A DNA stretch of 64,000 nucleotides from JBBSBL01 sp963735885 (GTDB lineage: Bacteria; Actinomycetota; Thermoleophilia; Solirubrobacterales; Solirubrobacteraceae). Within the stretch, counting starts at the first letter, position 1. The number at the start of each line of letters is the position of its first letter. The notes under the pieces were generated by a model. That model was given only the letters and a program-made list of their open reading frames with translations. It had not been told where the DNA came from and did no database searches. Of the stretch, positions 27,947-37,386 are shown one piece after another. The stretch lies in contig CAVTMP010000010.1 in NCBI GenBank assembly GCA_963735885.1, forward strand, positions 216,416 to 280,415. Direction: 5' to 3'. Both the position numbers and the translations under genes were made by a program.

Positions 27947-29044
27947 TAGGTCGCCGAGCCCTCCACGGAGAGCGTGCCGGACTGGCCGTCCAGCGTGTTG
28001 TGGTCGCGCACCTGCAGCGCGCCGCTCGAGATGCCCCGGTAGGCGCCGGTGCCGCCGGTGAAGCGCGCCGTGCCCCGGAAGCTGATCCCGTTCGCGCTGA
28101 GGGTGAACGGCATCGAGGCCGTGCCGGTGACCGAGCCGCGCCGGAACCTCAGCCGGAAGGTGCCGGTGAAGCGCGCGTCCTTGAGCGTGCCGACGAGCAC
28201 GATCGAGCCGTTCCCGAACGGGGTGCCCGTGAGCGTGCCGTGATCCTCGACCGTGCCGGGCGTCGCCGGCGTGACGGTGCGGGTCCGGCCCGTCACGCTC
28301 ACGGGATGCCGCGCTCGCGGGCCGCGACGGGTCGTCGTGGCGAGCTGGTAGGTGTTCTGCAGCTCGTCCTGGATGATCGTGGCCCGGCCCTTCGCCGTCA
28401 GGACGAGCGGCCGCGTGAGCCGGCGCGTGCGGTAGCGCCATCCGGGTGGCGGCTTCAGGCGGCGGCCGAGCGAGCGGAGCCCGGGGAGCGTCAGCGTCGG
28501 ATCCTTGATCTGGGCGTAGCTCTGCATCACGTAGGTGTCGCCGCCGGGGGCGACGAGCTCGAACACCGTGCGCCCCCGCCTCCAGCGCCAGTCGTTGTTG
28601 CGCGCGATCGTGCGGTCGGTGTAGGGCGTCTGGTTCAGGTCGGCCGCGGTGCGGATCGGGATGGTCGCCACCTTCGTCATCCGCAGGCCGTGGAACGCGC
28701 GGCGGCCGCCGGTCTCGGCGGTGGCGGCGTCCATGAGGAAGTGACGCGGGCCGTTGAGGACGACGACGCGTGTCCCCGAGCTCCCGGGCGAGCGCGACGG
28801 CGTTGAACGCGCGCCACCGGGCGGCCGGGCACGTGTTCAGGCCGATCGTGTTCCAGACGATCGCGGTCGCGGCGGGCGGCAGGCCCTTGAGCTCGAGGAT
28901 CTCGCAGTACCGCGCGTCGTGGAGGCCCGAGATCCGGTGCGTCGCCGCGGACGCCGGGGCGGGGAGGCCGGCGGCGGCCGCGGTCACGACCACGGCGAGC
29001 GCTGCGCGGCGCGGGCCGCTCATGAACGCGTGGCGTCGGTCCAT
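27943..29044 (-). CDS. secreted protein with C-terminal beta-barrel (dirigent/AOC-like), one frameshift
   Basis: ATG 29042-29044 starts MDRRHAFMSGPRRAALAVVV, a signal peptide. After NTCPAARWRAFNAVALARELG the frame changes near 28775 and continues VVVLNGPRHFLMDAATAETG to the end. The C-terminal ~120 residues (GTLTGTPFGNGSIVLVGTLK, FTGTFRLRFRRGSVTGTASM, GISFRGTARFTGGTGAYRGI) have the GTGxYxGxxG and barrel pattern of dirigent/allene-oxide-cyclase-like domains. It follows the upstream sulfatase by 5 bases, so it belongs to the same operon. The function is unknown. Confidence 0.7.
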
Positions 29045-29049
29045 CGCCC

Positions 29050-30673
29050 TCACGGTGCCACGTCGCACGCGCGCCCGCGGCAGCGGTCGAGTCTGGCCAG
29101 GTCCGCCGCGAGCCGCGCCTTGACCCGCGCGTAGGCGGGATCGGCGGCGACGTTGCGGAGCTCGAAGGGGTCTCGGCGGCGGTCGTAGAGCTCCTGGTCG
29201 CCGGTCTCCTTGTACACGACGTAGGTGTAGCGGTCCGTGCGCACGCCCTTGTACGGGCGGTCCCACGCGTTGTTCGGGATGTTGCCCTCGAAGAGCGGGG
29301 CCGGCGCCTCGATCTCGAGTGCCCGGTTCGGGCGGCGCCTCGGCTTGCGCGACCGTGGGCATGAGCGAGACGCCGTCCATCGTGCGCCCGGCCCGTGCCC
29401 TGGCGACGGAGACGAGCGTCGGCGCGAAGTCGACGTTGGAGACCTGCCCCCGCACGGTCCGGTTGGCCGGCACGCCGGGGCCGCGCAGGATGAACGGCAC
29501 GCGGAGCGACTCCTCGTAGGGCAGGAACTTGTCGCCCGGGATGCGGTGCTCGCCCTGCAGCCAGCCGTTGTCGGACACGAAGACGATCAGCGTGTTGCGC
29601 AGCTGGCCGGTGGCGGTGAGGATCTTCACCAGGCGCTTCACGTGGTCGTCGACGGCGAGCAGCGAGCCGATCCGCCCCTCGTAGTCGAGCTGGAGCTGCT
29701 GGATCTGGTCGGCGGTCAGCGAGGGCGCGTGGGTGCGCATGTTCGACGGCTTGTCGGAGAAGTCGGCCTCGTTGAAGCTCGGCGGCCGCGGCAGGGTGAA
29801 GCTCGCGCTCCGGTCCGCGTAGCGCGGCGCCGGGCGCGGGTCGCGCCCCGGCCGGCGCATGAGCGTCGTCGCGACGTCCTCGCGGTGCGGCGCGGCGGGC
29901 GCCCACCAGATGAAGAACGGCTTCTTCGCGTTCCGCTCCGCCGCGACGAGATCCTCGGTGACCTTGCCGGTCACGTCCGGCGAGTAGTCCCCGGGGTTCT
30001 GCGCTCCCCAGTAGCGATAGGGGGCGGGGCCCATGGTCGCGGTCAGCTTCGCCAGGACCCCGGCGAGACCGCCCGGGTTCGGCGTCACCTCGATGTTCGC
30101 GAACTCGACGAGCTTGCGCGCGAAGTCCGCGTCGCCCCACGTCTTGAGCCGGCCGTTGCGGTTCATCACGAAGTTGTAGTAGTCGTAGGCGGACACGTCG
30201 AGGAGCCCGCGCCACGTGTCGAAGCCGATCGGGACCTCGCCGTGGGCGTCGAGCGCGCCGTAGCCGTTGAGCCACTTGCCGATCAGCGCGGTGCGGTAGC
30301 CGGACCGCTGCAACCACCGCGGCAGGATGTTGTCCCGGTGCTTCATGCCGTACCAGCCGTAGGGGTAGAAGTTGCCCACGACACCGTGGTTGTGGGCGTA
30401 CTGGCCGGTGATGAAGGTCGCCCGCGCCGGGCAGCACAGCGGGAAGGAGTCGACCGCGTCGGCGAACGTCGTCCCCCTCGCGGCGAGCAGGCGCCGGACG
30501 TTCGGCATCTTCGCGACGTCGGCCGACGCCTGATCGTCGGTCATGACGACGAGGATGTTCGGCCGGCCGTCGCGGGCCGCGACGGCGGGGCGGGCGGCGG
30601 CCGGGCCGGCGAGCGCCGCGGTCAGGAGCGCCGCGGCGAGCGCCGTGAGCGTGATGGCGGTCCGGCGCCTCAC
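29050..30673 (-). CDS. exported type I sulfatase A, one frameshift
   Basis: Start GTG 30671-30673 (MRRRTAITLTALAAALLTAA, signal peptide). Metal-site DD is in ILVVMTDDQ. The formylglycine motif is C80-C-P-A-R in FPLCCPARATFITGQYAHNH, and IVFVSDNGWLQGEHR carries the second metal Asp/Asn. The frame changes near 29330 after MDGVSLMPTVAQAEAPP. The correct frame then reads NRALEIEAPAPLFEGNIPNN ... YVVYKETGDQELYDRRRDP to TGA at 29050, the usual sulfatase end. It cleaves sulfate esters outside the cytoplasm after Cys-to-formylglycine conversion. No converting enzyme is in the window. Confidence 0.88.
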
Positions 30674-32166
30674 GACGGCGACACCGGGCCGGAGCGGACG
30701 AGGTGGCACGCGCGGCCCTTGCAGGTGCGCAGCGTCGCCAGGCGCCGCTTGATCTCGGCCAGGGCCCCCGCGTAGCGCGGATCGTGGGCGACGTTCGTGA
30801 GCTCGAACGGATCGGCCTTGAGGTCGTAGAGCTCGTCCTCGCGCCCGTAGGCGGTGAGCGAGGTCTTGGGCGTGGTGATGTCCTCGTAGTGCCAGCGGAG
30901 GGTGTGGAAGCCCGAGTAGTACGGCAGGCCGTAGGAGTTGACGCCCGTCTCGACGACCATGTTGCGGTCGCGCAGCGAGCCCGCGCGCACGCGCTGGAGC
31001 GCGTATCCGTCCTGAGCCCGGCGCGGGCGGGCGCCGGCCGCGGCGGCGATCGTCGGCGCGAGGTCGACGTTCATCACCGGGTCCGAGGAGGTCCGTCCAC
31101 GCGGGAAGCCGGGGCCGGAGATGATCAGCGGGACGCGGATCGACTCCTCGAAGCCGAAGTACTTCTGCCCGACGATGCGGTGCTCGCCGAGCAGCCACCC
31201 GTTGTCCGAGGTGAAGACGATCACGGTGTTGCGCAGCTGCCCCGAGCGGCGGAGCTGGCTCACGACGCGCTCGACCATGTCGTCGACGCCGAGCAGCGCG
31301 CCGAGCCGGCCGCGATAGTGCGCGAGCGCGAGCGCCAGGTTCGGCCCGGCGACGCGCGGGAAGCCCTGGATGATCTTCGGCTTGTCGGAGACGTCGGCCT
31401 CGTCGAAGTTCGGCGTGTGCGGGATCTGCGCGTTGGAGAAGCGGTTGTGGCGGTAGCGCGGCGGCGGGAACGCCGGCGTCCCTTCCCGCCGCCCGTTCTC
31501 CTTGACCGCGATGGTGTGCGGCGCGTTCGGCGTGAGCCAGAGGAAGAAGGGCTTGCGGCGGCTGCTGTGGTGGCGGATGAAGTCGACGGCGCGGCCCGCG
31601 AACACGTCGGTCTGGTAGTCCCGCGGCCGGCGCCCGTAGTGAACGAGGCGGCCGTTGATGTTCATCGTGTAGCCGTATTGGTCGTAGGTCGAGGGGTCCA
31701 CGGCGCCCTGCCAGTCGCTCCAGCCGGGCGGGATCTCCCGCGGGCGCTGCTCGCCGTACTCGTTGAGGTACTTCCCGATCAGGCCGGTGGTGTAGCCGGC
31801 GCGCTGCAGCCATACCGGCAGCGTGTTGCCCTGGCCGAGCGCCCGGAAGACCTCATAGCCGCCGAACGGCGGGAAGTTCCACGTGACGTGGTGGTTGTGG
31901 CTGTACTGCCCGGTGAGGAAGGTGGTGCGCGAGGGGCAGCACAGCGAGTAGGAGACGTAGCTGTTGCGATAGGTCGTCCCGGTGCTGCCGAGCAGCCGCT
32001 TCGTCTTGGGCAGCGCGATCATGTCGTCCTGCCGCTGGTCGTCGGTCGTGATGACGACGATGTTGGGGCGGCGCGCCGCCGAGGCGCCGGAGGGGGCGGC
32101 GATCAGCGCCACGAGCGCGGCCGCGACGAGCAGCACGCCGAGCACGGGCCTCGGGACAATGATCAC
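30670..32166 (-). CDS. exported type I sulfatase B
   Basis: An intact 498-aa paralogue of the downstream sulfatase. Start GTG 32164-32166 has a GGAGGAG about 8 bases upstream. The signal peptide is RPVLGVLLVAAALVALIAAP. Active-site parts are NIVVITTDDQ, the formylglycine motif C76-C-P-S-R in YSLCCPSRTTFLTGQYSHNH, and IVFTSDNGWLLGEHRIVGQK. The C-terminus DELYDLKADPFELTNVAHDP matches the family. Its stop overlaps the start of sulfatase A (GTGA), so the two are translationally coupled. The substrate is probably a sulfated polysaccharide or glycosaminoglycan-like polymer (inference from family). Confidence 0.92.
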   Translation of the reverse strand: MIIVPRPVLGVLLVAAALVALIAAPSGASAARRPNIVVITTDDQRQDDMIALPKTKRLLGSTGTTYRNSYVSYSLCCPSRTTFLTGQYSHNHHVTWNFPPFGGYEVFRALGQGNTLPVWLQRAGYTTGLIGKYLNEYGEQRPREIPPGWSDWQGAVDPSTYDQYGYTMNINGRLVHYGRRPRDYQTDVFAGRAVDFIRHHSSRRKPFFLWLTPNAPHTIAVKENGRREGTPAFPPPRYRHNRFSNAQIPHTPNFDEADVSDKPKIIQGFPRVAGPNLALALAHYRGRLGALLGVDDMVERVVSQLRRSGQLRNTVIVFTSDNGWLLGEHRIVGQKYFGFEESIRVPLIISGPGFPRGRTSSDPVMNVDLAPTIAAAAGARPRRAQDGYALQRVRAGSLRDRNMVVETGVNSYGLPYYSGFHTLRWHYEDITTPKTSLTAYGREDELYDLKADPFELTNVAHDPRYAGALAEIKRRLATLRTCKGRACHLVRSGPVSPS

Positions 32167-32316
32167 AGCGGGTCTCCTCCTGGCAGGCGTTCTCGCGGCG
32201 CGGGAACGGGACGCCAGGAATACCACGGCTGCTGACCGCGCGTCAAACAAGAACCGGGCGAGCGGGCCGGGGCACCGGCGCTCGGCGTGCGCCCCTCTGC
32301 GAGGATCCGGCCCCCG

Positions 32317-33876
32317 ATGCGCCCTCGCCGGATCCTCGCCGTCCTCGCCGTCCTCGCCGTCCCCGCCGGCTTCGCGGCCGGGGCTCTGACCGCGGCACCG
32401 GCCGCCGCCGCGGCCCCGCAACGCTGCCCGAGCCTGCTCGGGGGCACGGCCGGGGACCGGGAGACCGACGTCGGTCGCACCGGCCCCGACCGCGGGAACG
32501 GCCTCGGCCCGGGCGATCGCACCGACGCCCCGCGCTCGCTCCCGGCCCGCGTCGACCTGCGGGGCCCGAGCGCGACGTACAACCGCCGCTACGCGTTCGC
32601 CGTCGCGCGCGGGCGGGTCTGGTTCACGAGCCGGACCGAGGTCACCGGGATCCGCCAGCCCTGGGCGCGCCTCCCGCTCCCGGCCTGCCTCGACGGGCAC
32701 GTCACCCAGATCTCCGCCGACGACGACGAGATGATCGCGCTCGACGACGCGCGCTCCGTGTACACACTGGACTACGCGCTCGGCGACCCGGCCCACTTCA
32801 CCTGGACGCGGCGCTGGGGCCCGCCGTTCTGGCAGGGCGACGGCCGCCGCCTGCCGGCCGGGATGCTCGCCTGGTCGTGGTCGGTCATCTCGCCGCGCGA
32901 GGACGGCACGTGGACCGATGCGGCCGGCCACCGCCAACGGGTCGGGGCCGACAAGGTCTCCCACGTCTGGATGCTGCTGCGCGGCGGCCGTGAGCTGCGC
33001 TTCACCGATCCGTGGCTCGCCCGCGACCTCGCCTACCGGATGTGCAAGCCGCGGCGCGACCGCTTCGTGGCCGCCGGCCTCTCGACCAGCGGCTCGACCA
33101 TCTTCGTCGTCGGGCGCCACGGGGACCTCTACACGCGCCTCTACGACTTCGACATCGCCGGCGACGACCCGGTGTTCTTCTCCTACGCCTACGCGGACCA
33201 GCGCCGGGCGCGACGCCCGGTCATCCAGCTCCCGTCGCCGGCGTGGGTGCGCCAGCCGAAGGTGCCCGGACGGATCACCTCGGCGATCTCGGTCGAGAAG
33301 CGGGGCCGCGGCGCCGTCCACCGCATCCTCCGCGTGGAGGGCCGCGACGCGCGCGGGCACACGGGCTACTGGCAGAAGGACGTCACCCAGCTTCGTCCCC
33401 GCGCCTGGCGATTCCACCGCACGGGGCGCCCGCTCCACGGCCGTCCGCTGTCCAACCCGCCCGGCGACACCTCCGGCCGCGGCCTCGCCGCGGGGACCGA
33501 CCTCCGCTACGTGCGCGGGCGGGCGGCGGGGTGGTCCGGCGAGATCGCGAGCTTCAACCTCGTCTGCTCCCCCACGCGACTCCGGGTCCGGGTCGGCGGA
33601 GCCGCACCGCTCGACCTCGTGCTCCACACGACGGACTCGATCCGGCTCCTGCCTCGCGGCCCGGGGCTCGACTCGGTCCCCTGGGGCCTGTACGGGAACA
33701 TCGAGGTGCCCGCCGCGACGTGGGCACGGCGGGCGCGCCTGAGCCCTCCCGTCCGCGGCTTCCTCCGCCGCGCGCTCGGCGGACGCCGCTACACGGACAC
33801 GCCGATCGAGGTCACCCGCGACACGCTCGCCTTCCCCAAGCTGGGGTGGACCTTCCGGGCGGCCGCATCACCCTGA
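32317..33876 (+). CDS. secreted protein of unknown function
   Basis: A 519-aa exported protein. ATG 32317 gives the signal peptide MRPRRILAVLAVLAVPAGFA. The rest is beta-rich with many Trp/Tyr and Asp residues (AVARGRVWFTSRTEVTG, DEMIALDDARSVYTLDYALG, WSWSVISPREDGTWTDAAGH, SHVWMLLRGGRELRFTDPWL, LYTRLYDFDIAGDDPVFFSY), which suggests a propeller or jelly-roll enzyme-like fold. I do not recognise the family. It is divergent from the sulfatase operon with 150 bases between. Confidence 0.75.
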   Translation: MRPRRILAVLAVLAVPAGFAAGALTAAPAAAAAPQRCPSLLGGTAGDRETDVGRTGPDRGNGLGPGDRTDAPRSLPARVDLRGPSATYNRRYAFAVARGRVWFTSRTEVTGIRQPWARLPLPACLDGHVTQISADDDEMIALDDARSVYTLDYALGDPAHFTWTRRWGPPFWQGDGRRLPAGMLAWSWSVISPREDGTWTDAAGHRQRVGADKVSHVWMLLRGGRELRFTDPWLARDLAYRMCKPRRDRFVAAGLSTSGSTIFVVGRHGDLYTRLYDFDIAGDDPVFFSYAYADQRRARRPVIQLPSPAWVRQPKVPGRITSAISVEKRGRGAVHRILRVEGRDARGHTGYWQKDVTQLRPRAWRFHRTGRPLHGRPLSNPPGDTSGRGLAAGTDLRYVRGRAAGWSGEIASFNLVCSPTRLRVRVGGAAPLDLVLHTTDSIRLLPRGPGLDSVPWGLYGNIEVPAATWARRARLSPPVRGFLRRALGGRRYTDTPIEVTRDTLAFPKLGWTFRAAASP

Positions 33877-34115
33877 GCCGCGCCGACGGCGTCGGCGATC
33901 CCCGCGACCCCGGTTCGCGGTCAAACATCTGAACCCACGTGCCGTGGCGCGGCTCGTCTTCGGGATCGCTCGCACGCCCGCCCGCGGCTCCCCCGTCCGC
34001 TCCGGCGGATCCTGCCCGACGTCCGCTTCGGCCACGCCTGACCGGGCGGACGGGAGCCTCGACGCAGGAGTAGGGTGGATCGCGCTCGGCCGGAGTCAAC
34101 GCGAGGGGATCCAAG
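33877..34115. other. intergenic region with one -10-like hexamer
   Basis: 239 bases without a gene. Near its right end TAGGGT (34071-34076) could be the -10 for the SnoaL-like gene, giving a leader of about 33 bases that contains GAGGGG before ATG 34116. I see nothing else. Confidence 0.4.
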
Positions 34116-34490
34116 ATGGGTGCACAGGAGAACAAGCAGACGGCACAGGCCGCCTACGCGGCGTTCAGCAACGGCGACGCCGAGGGCGCGATGCGCAACA
34201 TCGACGACGCGGTCGTCTGGACCGTGCGCGGCGACAACGCGCTCACCGGCAGCTACACGGGCAAGCAGGCGGTCGGCGAGCTCTGGGGCAAGTTCATGAC
34301 GGCGGGCTTCCGCACCGAGCCGCACGACTTCATCGCCGACGGCGACAAGGTCGTCGTGCTCGCGACCGTCCACCTCGGCGGCGAGACCACCGAGGATGCC
34401 GACGTGCTCACCTACAACGCCGACGGCAGGCTCGTCGCGTTCGACACGCTCGGCGACGCGACCGTGCCCAACCGGGTCTTCGCGAAGTAG
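34116..34490 (+). CDS. SnoaL/NTF2-like ketosteroid-isomerase-related protein
   Basis: A 124-aa single-domain protein: QTAQAAYAAFSNGDAEGAMR, then DDAVVWTVRGDNALTGSYTG, KQAVGELWGKFM and KVVVLATVHLGGETTEDADV. This is the standard SnoaL-like cone fold with WTV..G...G.Y.G at the pocket mouth. GAGGGG lies upstream of the ATG. The ligand is unknown. A strong hairpin follows the gene. Confidence 0.85.
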   Translation: MGAQENKQTAQAAYAAFSNGDAEGAMRNIDDAVVWTVRGDNALTGSYTGKQAVGELWGKFMTAGFRTEPHDFIADGDKVVVLATVHLGGETTEDADVLTYNADGRLVAFDTLGDATVPNRVFAK

Positions 34491-34522
34491 CGGCGTCGCC
34501 GGCCACGCTCCGCGGGCGCTGA

Positions 34523-34546
34523 GCCGCGGGCCGCACGGCCCGCGGC
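34523..34546 (+). terminator. perfect 10-bp GC hairpin, candidate terminator
   Basis: GCCGCGGGCC, loop GCAC, GGCCCGCGGC, a perfect 10-bp stem 33 bases after the SnoaL-like stop. No T-run follows, as is common for high-G+C actinobacterial terminators. Confidence 0.55.
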
Positions 34547-34592
34547 CGGCGATGCGGGACACGTTCGGCACGACGACCTCGAGGGGAGCGGG

Positions 34593-35507
34593 ATGGCGAC
34601 ATCGAAGGAAACGAAGCGAGCCGGGTCCCCCGCGCCCGGTTCGGGCGCGGCCGGCGCGACCCCGCACGACGGCCTCGGCGACCGGCTCGCCGGCGCGGTC
34701 TCCGAGCGCGCCCATCGCTTCGGCCTCGAGGATCGCGACCCCGCCTACATCCGGCGCACGGCCCCCTTCGCGTGGCGGCTCCTCCAGGCGTGGTTCCGTC
34801 CCGAGATCCGGGGACTGGAGCGGATCCCGGCGCAGGGCCCGGTGCTGCTCGTCGGCAACCACTCGGGCGGCAACGTCGCGCCGGACACGCTGGCCTTCAC
34901 GCTCGCGTTCGTGCGCCGCTTCGGCGCCGAGCGCCCGTTCTTCCAGCTCGCGCACGACCTCGTCATCGTGTGGCCACCGCTCGCGTCGCTGCACCGCTAC
35001 GGGACGATCGCGGCCAGCCCGGAGAACGCCGAGCGCGCGCTCGACGCCGGCGCGGCGCTGCTCGTCTACCCGGGCGGGGACTGGGAGGTCCACCGTCCCG
35101 TCTGGCAGGGACACCGCGTCGAGTTCCACGGACGCGCGGGGTTCGTCCGCCTCGCGCTGCGCCGCCACCTGCCGATCATCCCGATCGTCGCCATCGGCGG
35201 GCAGGAGACCGCGCTGTTCCTCAGCCGCGGCGAGCGCCTCGCGCACGCGGCGCGCCTCGACCGCCTGTTCCAGCTCCACGTCCTGCCGATCTCGGTCGCG
35301 CTCCCGTGGGGCCTGAACGTCGGCGACCTCCTCGGCCACCTGCCGCTGCCGGCGAAGATCACGATCGAGGTCCTCGACCCGATCGACCTCGAGGCGAGCT
35401 ACGGGCCGGACCCCGACGTGCGCGCCGTGTACGACGACGTCGTCGCGCTGATGCAGGGCACCCTCGATCGGCTCGCGAGCGAGCGCCGCCTGCCGGTGAT
35501 CGGCTAG
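34593..35507 (+). CDS. lysophospholipid/diacylglycerol acyltransferase-like protein
   Basis: A 304-aa PlsC-superfamily acyltransferase. The acyl-acceptor motif region is VLLVGNHSGGNVAPDTL (NHSGG type rather than NHxxxxD). The second block is ALLVYPGGDWEVHRPVWQG, which replaces the EGTR motif as in DGAT2-like and related bacterial enzymes, and the third is IIPIVAIGGQETAL. No strong transmembrane helix is present, only a membrane-associating start (AFAWRLLQAWF). It probably acylates a glycerolipid at the membrane. ATG 34593 follows GGGGAG. The next gene begins 9 bases after its stop. Confidence 0.85.
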   Translation: MATSKETKRAGSPAPGSGAAGATPHDGLGDRLAGAVSERAHRFGLEDRDPAYIRRTAPFAWRLLQAWFRPEIRGLERIPAQGPVLLVGNHSGGNVAPDTLAFTLAFVRRFGAERPFFQLAHDLVIVWPPLASLHRYGTIAASPENAERALDAGAALLVYPGGDWEVHRPVWQGHRVEFHGRAGFVRLALRRHLPIIPIVAIGGQETALFLSRGERLAHAARLDRLFQLHVLPISVALPWGLNVGDLLGHLPLPAKITIEVLDPIDLEASYGPDPDVRAVYDDVVALMQGTLDRLASERRLPVIG

Positions 35508-35516
35508 CGGCGCGGG

Positions 35517-36797
35517 ATGGAGGAGACACGCGCCCGCAGGCGACGGCGCCGGATCGGCGTGGTCGCCGTGCTCGGCCTCGGGCTCGCGCTCGCCGCCCCG
35601 GCCGGAGCCGCCGCGCGCTACGAGTCCTGGGCCTTCAAGGCCACGATCTCGGAGTCGGCCCGCTTCTCGCTGGACTCCACGACGAGCTGCTACGTGGGCG
35701 GCAACTACGTCAGGGACGCACCGGTCGCGGTGCGCGCGCAGTTCCGCTCCACCGCCGTCTACGACCCGGTGTTCGTGAACACGGGGAACCCGATCTTCGG
35801 CGGCGGCAACGCGAACGCCCCCGACCGCCGAACGGCCGGCACGTGGACCTACGGGTCGGCCTGCGGGAACCACTCCGGCACGGTCGGCGAGGTGGACAGC
35901 AAGGGCGGCCCCAACGGCATCTCGACCAAGCTCTGGACGAAGCTCGAGCCGGCAGACGTGCGGTTCCAGGTCCCACCCGCGTACTTCGTCGGCGCCGTCG
36001 GCCCGGACAACTTCATCTGGTTCGAGGTCGGCGGCACGGGTGCGTGCTGCGGGTTCGGCCCGCCGCCCGGCGGCGGCACCGACGCCGCTCAGGGCCTCGT
36101 CGCGACGGCGAGCGTCCCGCGCCGTGAGCTCACGGCGCTGACCTCGGGCAGCCTCGACCGGATCGACATCCCGGTCCGCGGCCCGCGCGCGCCCTGGACC
36201 GTGCCGCCGTGCCTTCTCGCCCCGGGCTGCACCCAGCAGCTCCCCTGGACCGGGACGCTGCGGCTCGAGCCCATCTGCGACGTGAACGTGCCGACCGGCA
36301 AGGGGTACGGCCGGCTCAGCGCGGCGATGAAGTCCGCGCTGAAGCGCCTCTACCGCGAGATCGAGCGCCGTCACGGCTGCTACCGGTTCACCGTCGGCTA
36401 CCGCTCGCAGGCCGAGCAGGACCGGCTGCGCAGGCGCTGGCACGACGTCGCCGACCGCCGGGGATCGGGCGACCACCGCTCCCAGAGCCAGGTCTGCGCG
36501 GCGCTGAAGGGCGCGGGGTTCGCGCAGTGCCCCGCCGGGCGCGACCGCGACGGCGACGCCCGCGGCGGCCCGGCGATCGTCTCGCGACACACCTCGGGCC
36601 AGGCCGCGGACGTCACGGTCCGCTGGCCGCCCGCGTACAAGAAGGACCTCGGCCGCTACCAGGAGGTGGCGCGCCGCGCCGGTCTCTGCGGCCCGCCCGC
36701 CGGCGACCCGGTGCACGTCGAGCTTCCGTACGCCAAGGGCCACGGCCACCACCGCCGGCCCGTGCGCTGCCACTTCCCCGAGGGCCCGGCGCCCTGA
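35517..36797 (+). CDS. exported protein with M15/VanY-like carboxypeptidase domain
   Basis: A 426-aa exported protein. Signal peptide IGVVAVLGLGLALAAPAGAA follows an Arg-rich start. The N-terminal ~200 residues form an unrecognised beta-rich domain (FSLDSTTSCYVGGNYVRDAP). The C-terminal ~160 residues look like a D-Ala-D-Ala carboxypeptidase fold: YRFTVGYRSQAEQDRLRRRW, the zinc-ligand motif SRHTSGQAADVTV (SxHxxGxAxD), and the final AGDPVHVELPY (His ligand). It may trim peptidoglycan. It lies 9 bases after the acyltransferase gene and is probably co-transcribed with it. Confidence 0.78.
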   Translation: MEETRARRRRRRIGVVAVLGLGLALAAPAGAAARYESWAFKATISESARFSLDSTTSCYVGGNYVRDAPVAVRAQFRSTAVYDPVFVNTGNPIFGGGNANAPDRRTAGTWTYGSACGNHSGTVGEVDSKGGPNGISTKLWTKLEPADVRFQVPPAYFVGAVGPDNFIWFEVGGTGACCGFGPPPGGGTDAAQGLVATASVPRRELTALTSGSLDRIDIPVRGPRAPWTVPPCLLAPGCTQQLPWTGTLRLEPICDVNVPTGKGYGRLSAAMKSALKRLYREIERRHGCYRFTVGYRSQAEQDRLRRRWHDVADRRGSGDHRSQSQVCAALKGAGFAQCPAGRDRDGDARGGPAIVSRHTSGQAADVTVRWPPAYKKDLGRYQEVARRAGLCGPPAGDPVHVELPYAKGHGHHRRPVRCHFPEGPAP

Positions 36798-36874
36798 GCG
36801 GGCGGGGTCGCGCTCCCGCTCGAACGATCGGAGTACGTTCCGCAGATCCGCCGCTCGACGCAGGAGGTCGCCCG

Positions 36875-37195
36875 ATGTACGCGCGTGTCGCCATGTACCA
36901 CGGGGCCGATGCCGCCGGCATCGACCAGATGCTGGCCGGGACCGGCGAGCAGATCGGGGCCGAGCTCGAGTCCCCGCCCGAGGGGCTCGAGGGCGTCCGC
37001 GAGGTGATGCTGCTCGTCGACCGTGAGAACGGCCGCGGGCTGGGCATCACGCTGTACGAGACCGAGGAGGACCTGCGCCGGGGGGACCAGGAGTTGAACC
37101 AGATGTCGCCCTCCCAGGCCGGCGGCGTGAGGACCGCCGTGGAGTACTACGAGGTCGGGCTGCGGCGGCGCGCCGCTGACGCTACGGCCGACTGA
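36875..37195 (+). CDS. small ABM-superfamily-like protein, paralogue of 25773-26078
   Basis: A 106-aa protein: MYARVAMYHGADAAGIDQML, SPPEGLEGVREVMLLVDREN and GLGITLYETEEDLRRGDQEL. It is about half identical by eye to the gene at 25773, with the same start (MYAR) and core (GRGLGIT). AGGAGG lies 7-12 bases upstream of the ATG. It is a predicted dimeric alpha/beta-barrel protein of unknown function. Confidence 0.75.
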   Translation: MYARVAMYHGADAAGIDQMLAGTGEQIGAELESPPEGLEGVREVMLLVDRENGRGLGITLYETEEDLRRGDQELNQMSPSQAGGVRTAVEYYEVGLRRRAADATAD

Positions 37196-37217
37196 CCTTC
37201 GCCCCGGCTGGGAGGTT

Positions 37218-37245
37218 CTTCCGCGGGCGACGGGCCCGCGGGAAG
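37218..37245 (+). terminator. hairpin after the ABM-like gene
   Basis: CTTCCGCGGG and CCCGCGGGAAG pair with a single bulged base around a 7-base loop, 23 bases after the stop. There is no T-run. Confidence 0.45.
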
Positions 37246-37386
37246 CCACGGCGCCGCGGTCCGTCGGGGGTCGACCGGGGCGCCGACACGATCAACCACT
37301 TCGGGTGAGGCGTGGGGCGGCGGGCGTCCGTATCGTCGGGCGCCGAAGCTGGTTTCCGATCGACGCTCCGACCCGAGAGGGCTGCC

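Noticed and set aside
26765..31813. A 1682-residue open frame on the minus strand
   Set aside because: It runs through several real genes in the wrong frame and has a biased Arg/Ala/Gly composition. In DNA of this base composition long random open frames are common. Only the parts with conserved sulfatase and barrel motifs are real.
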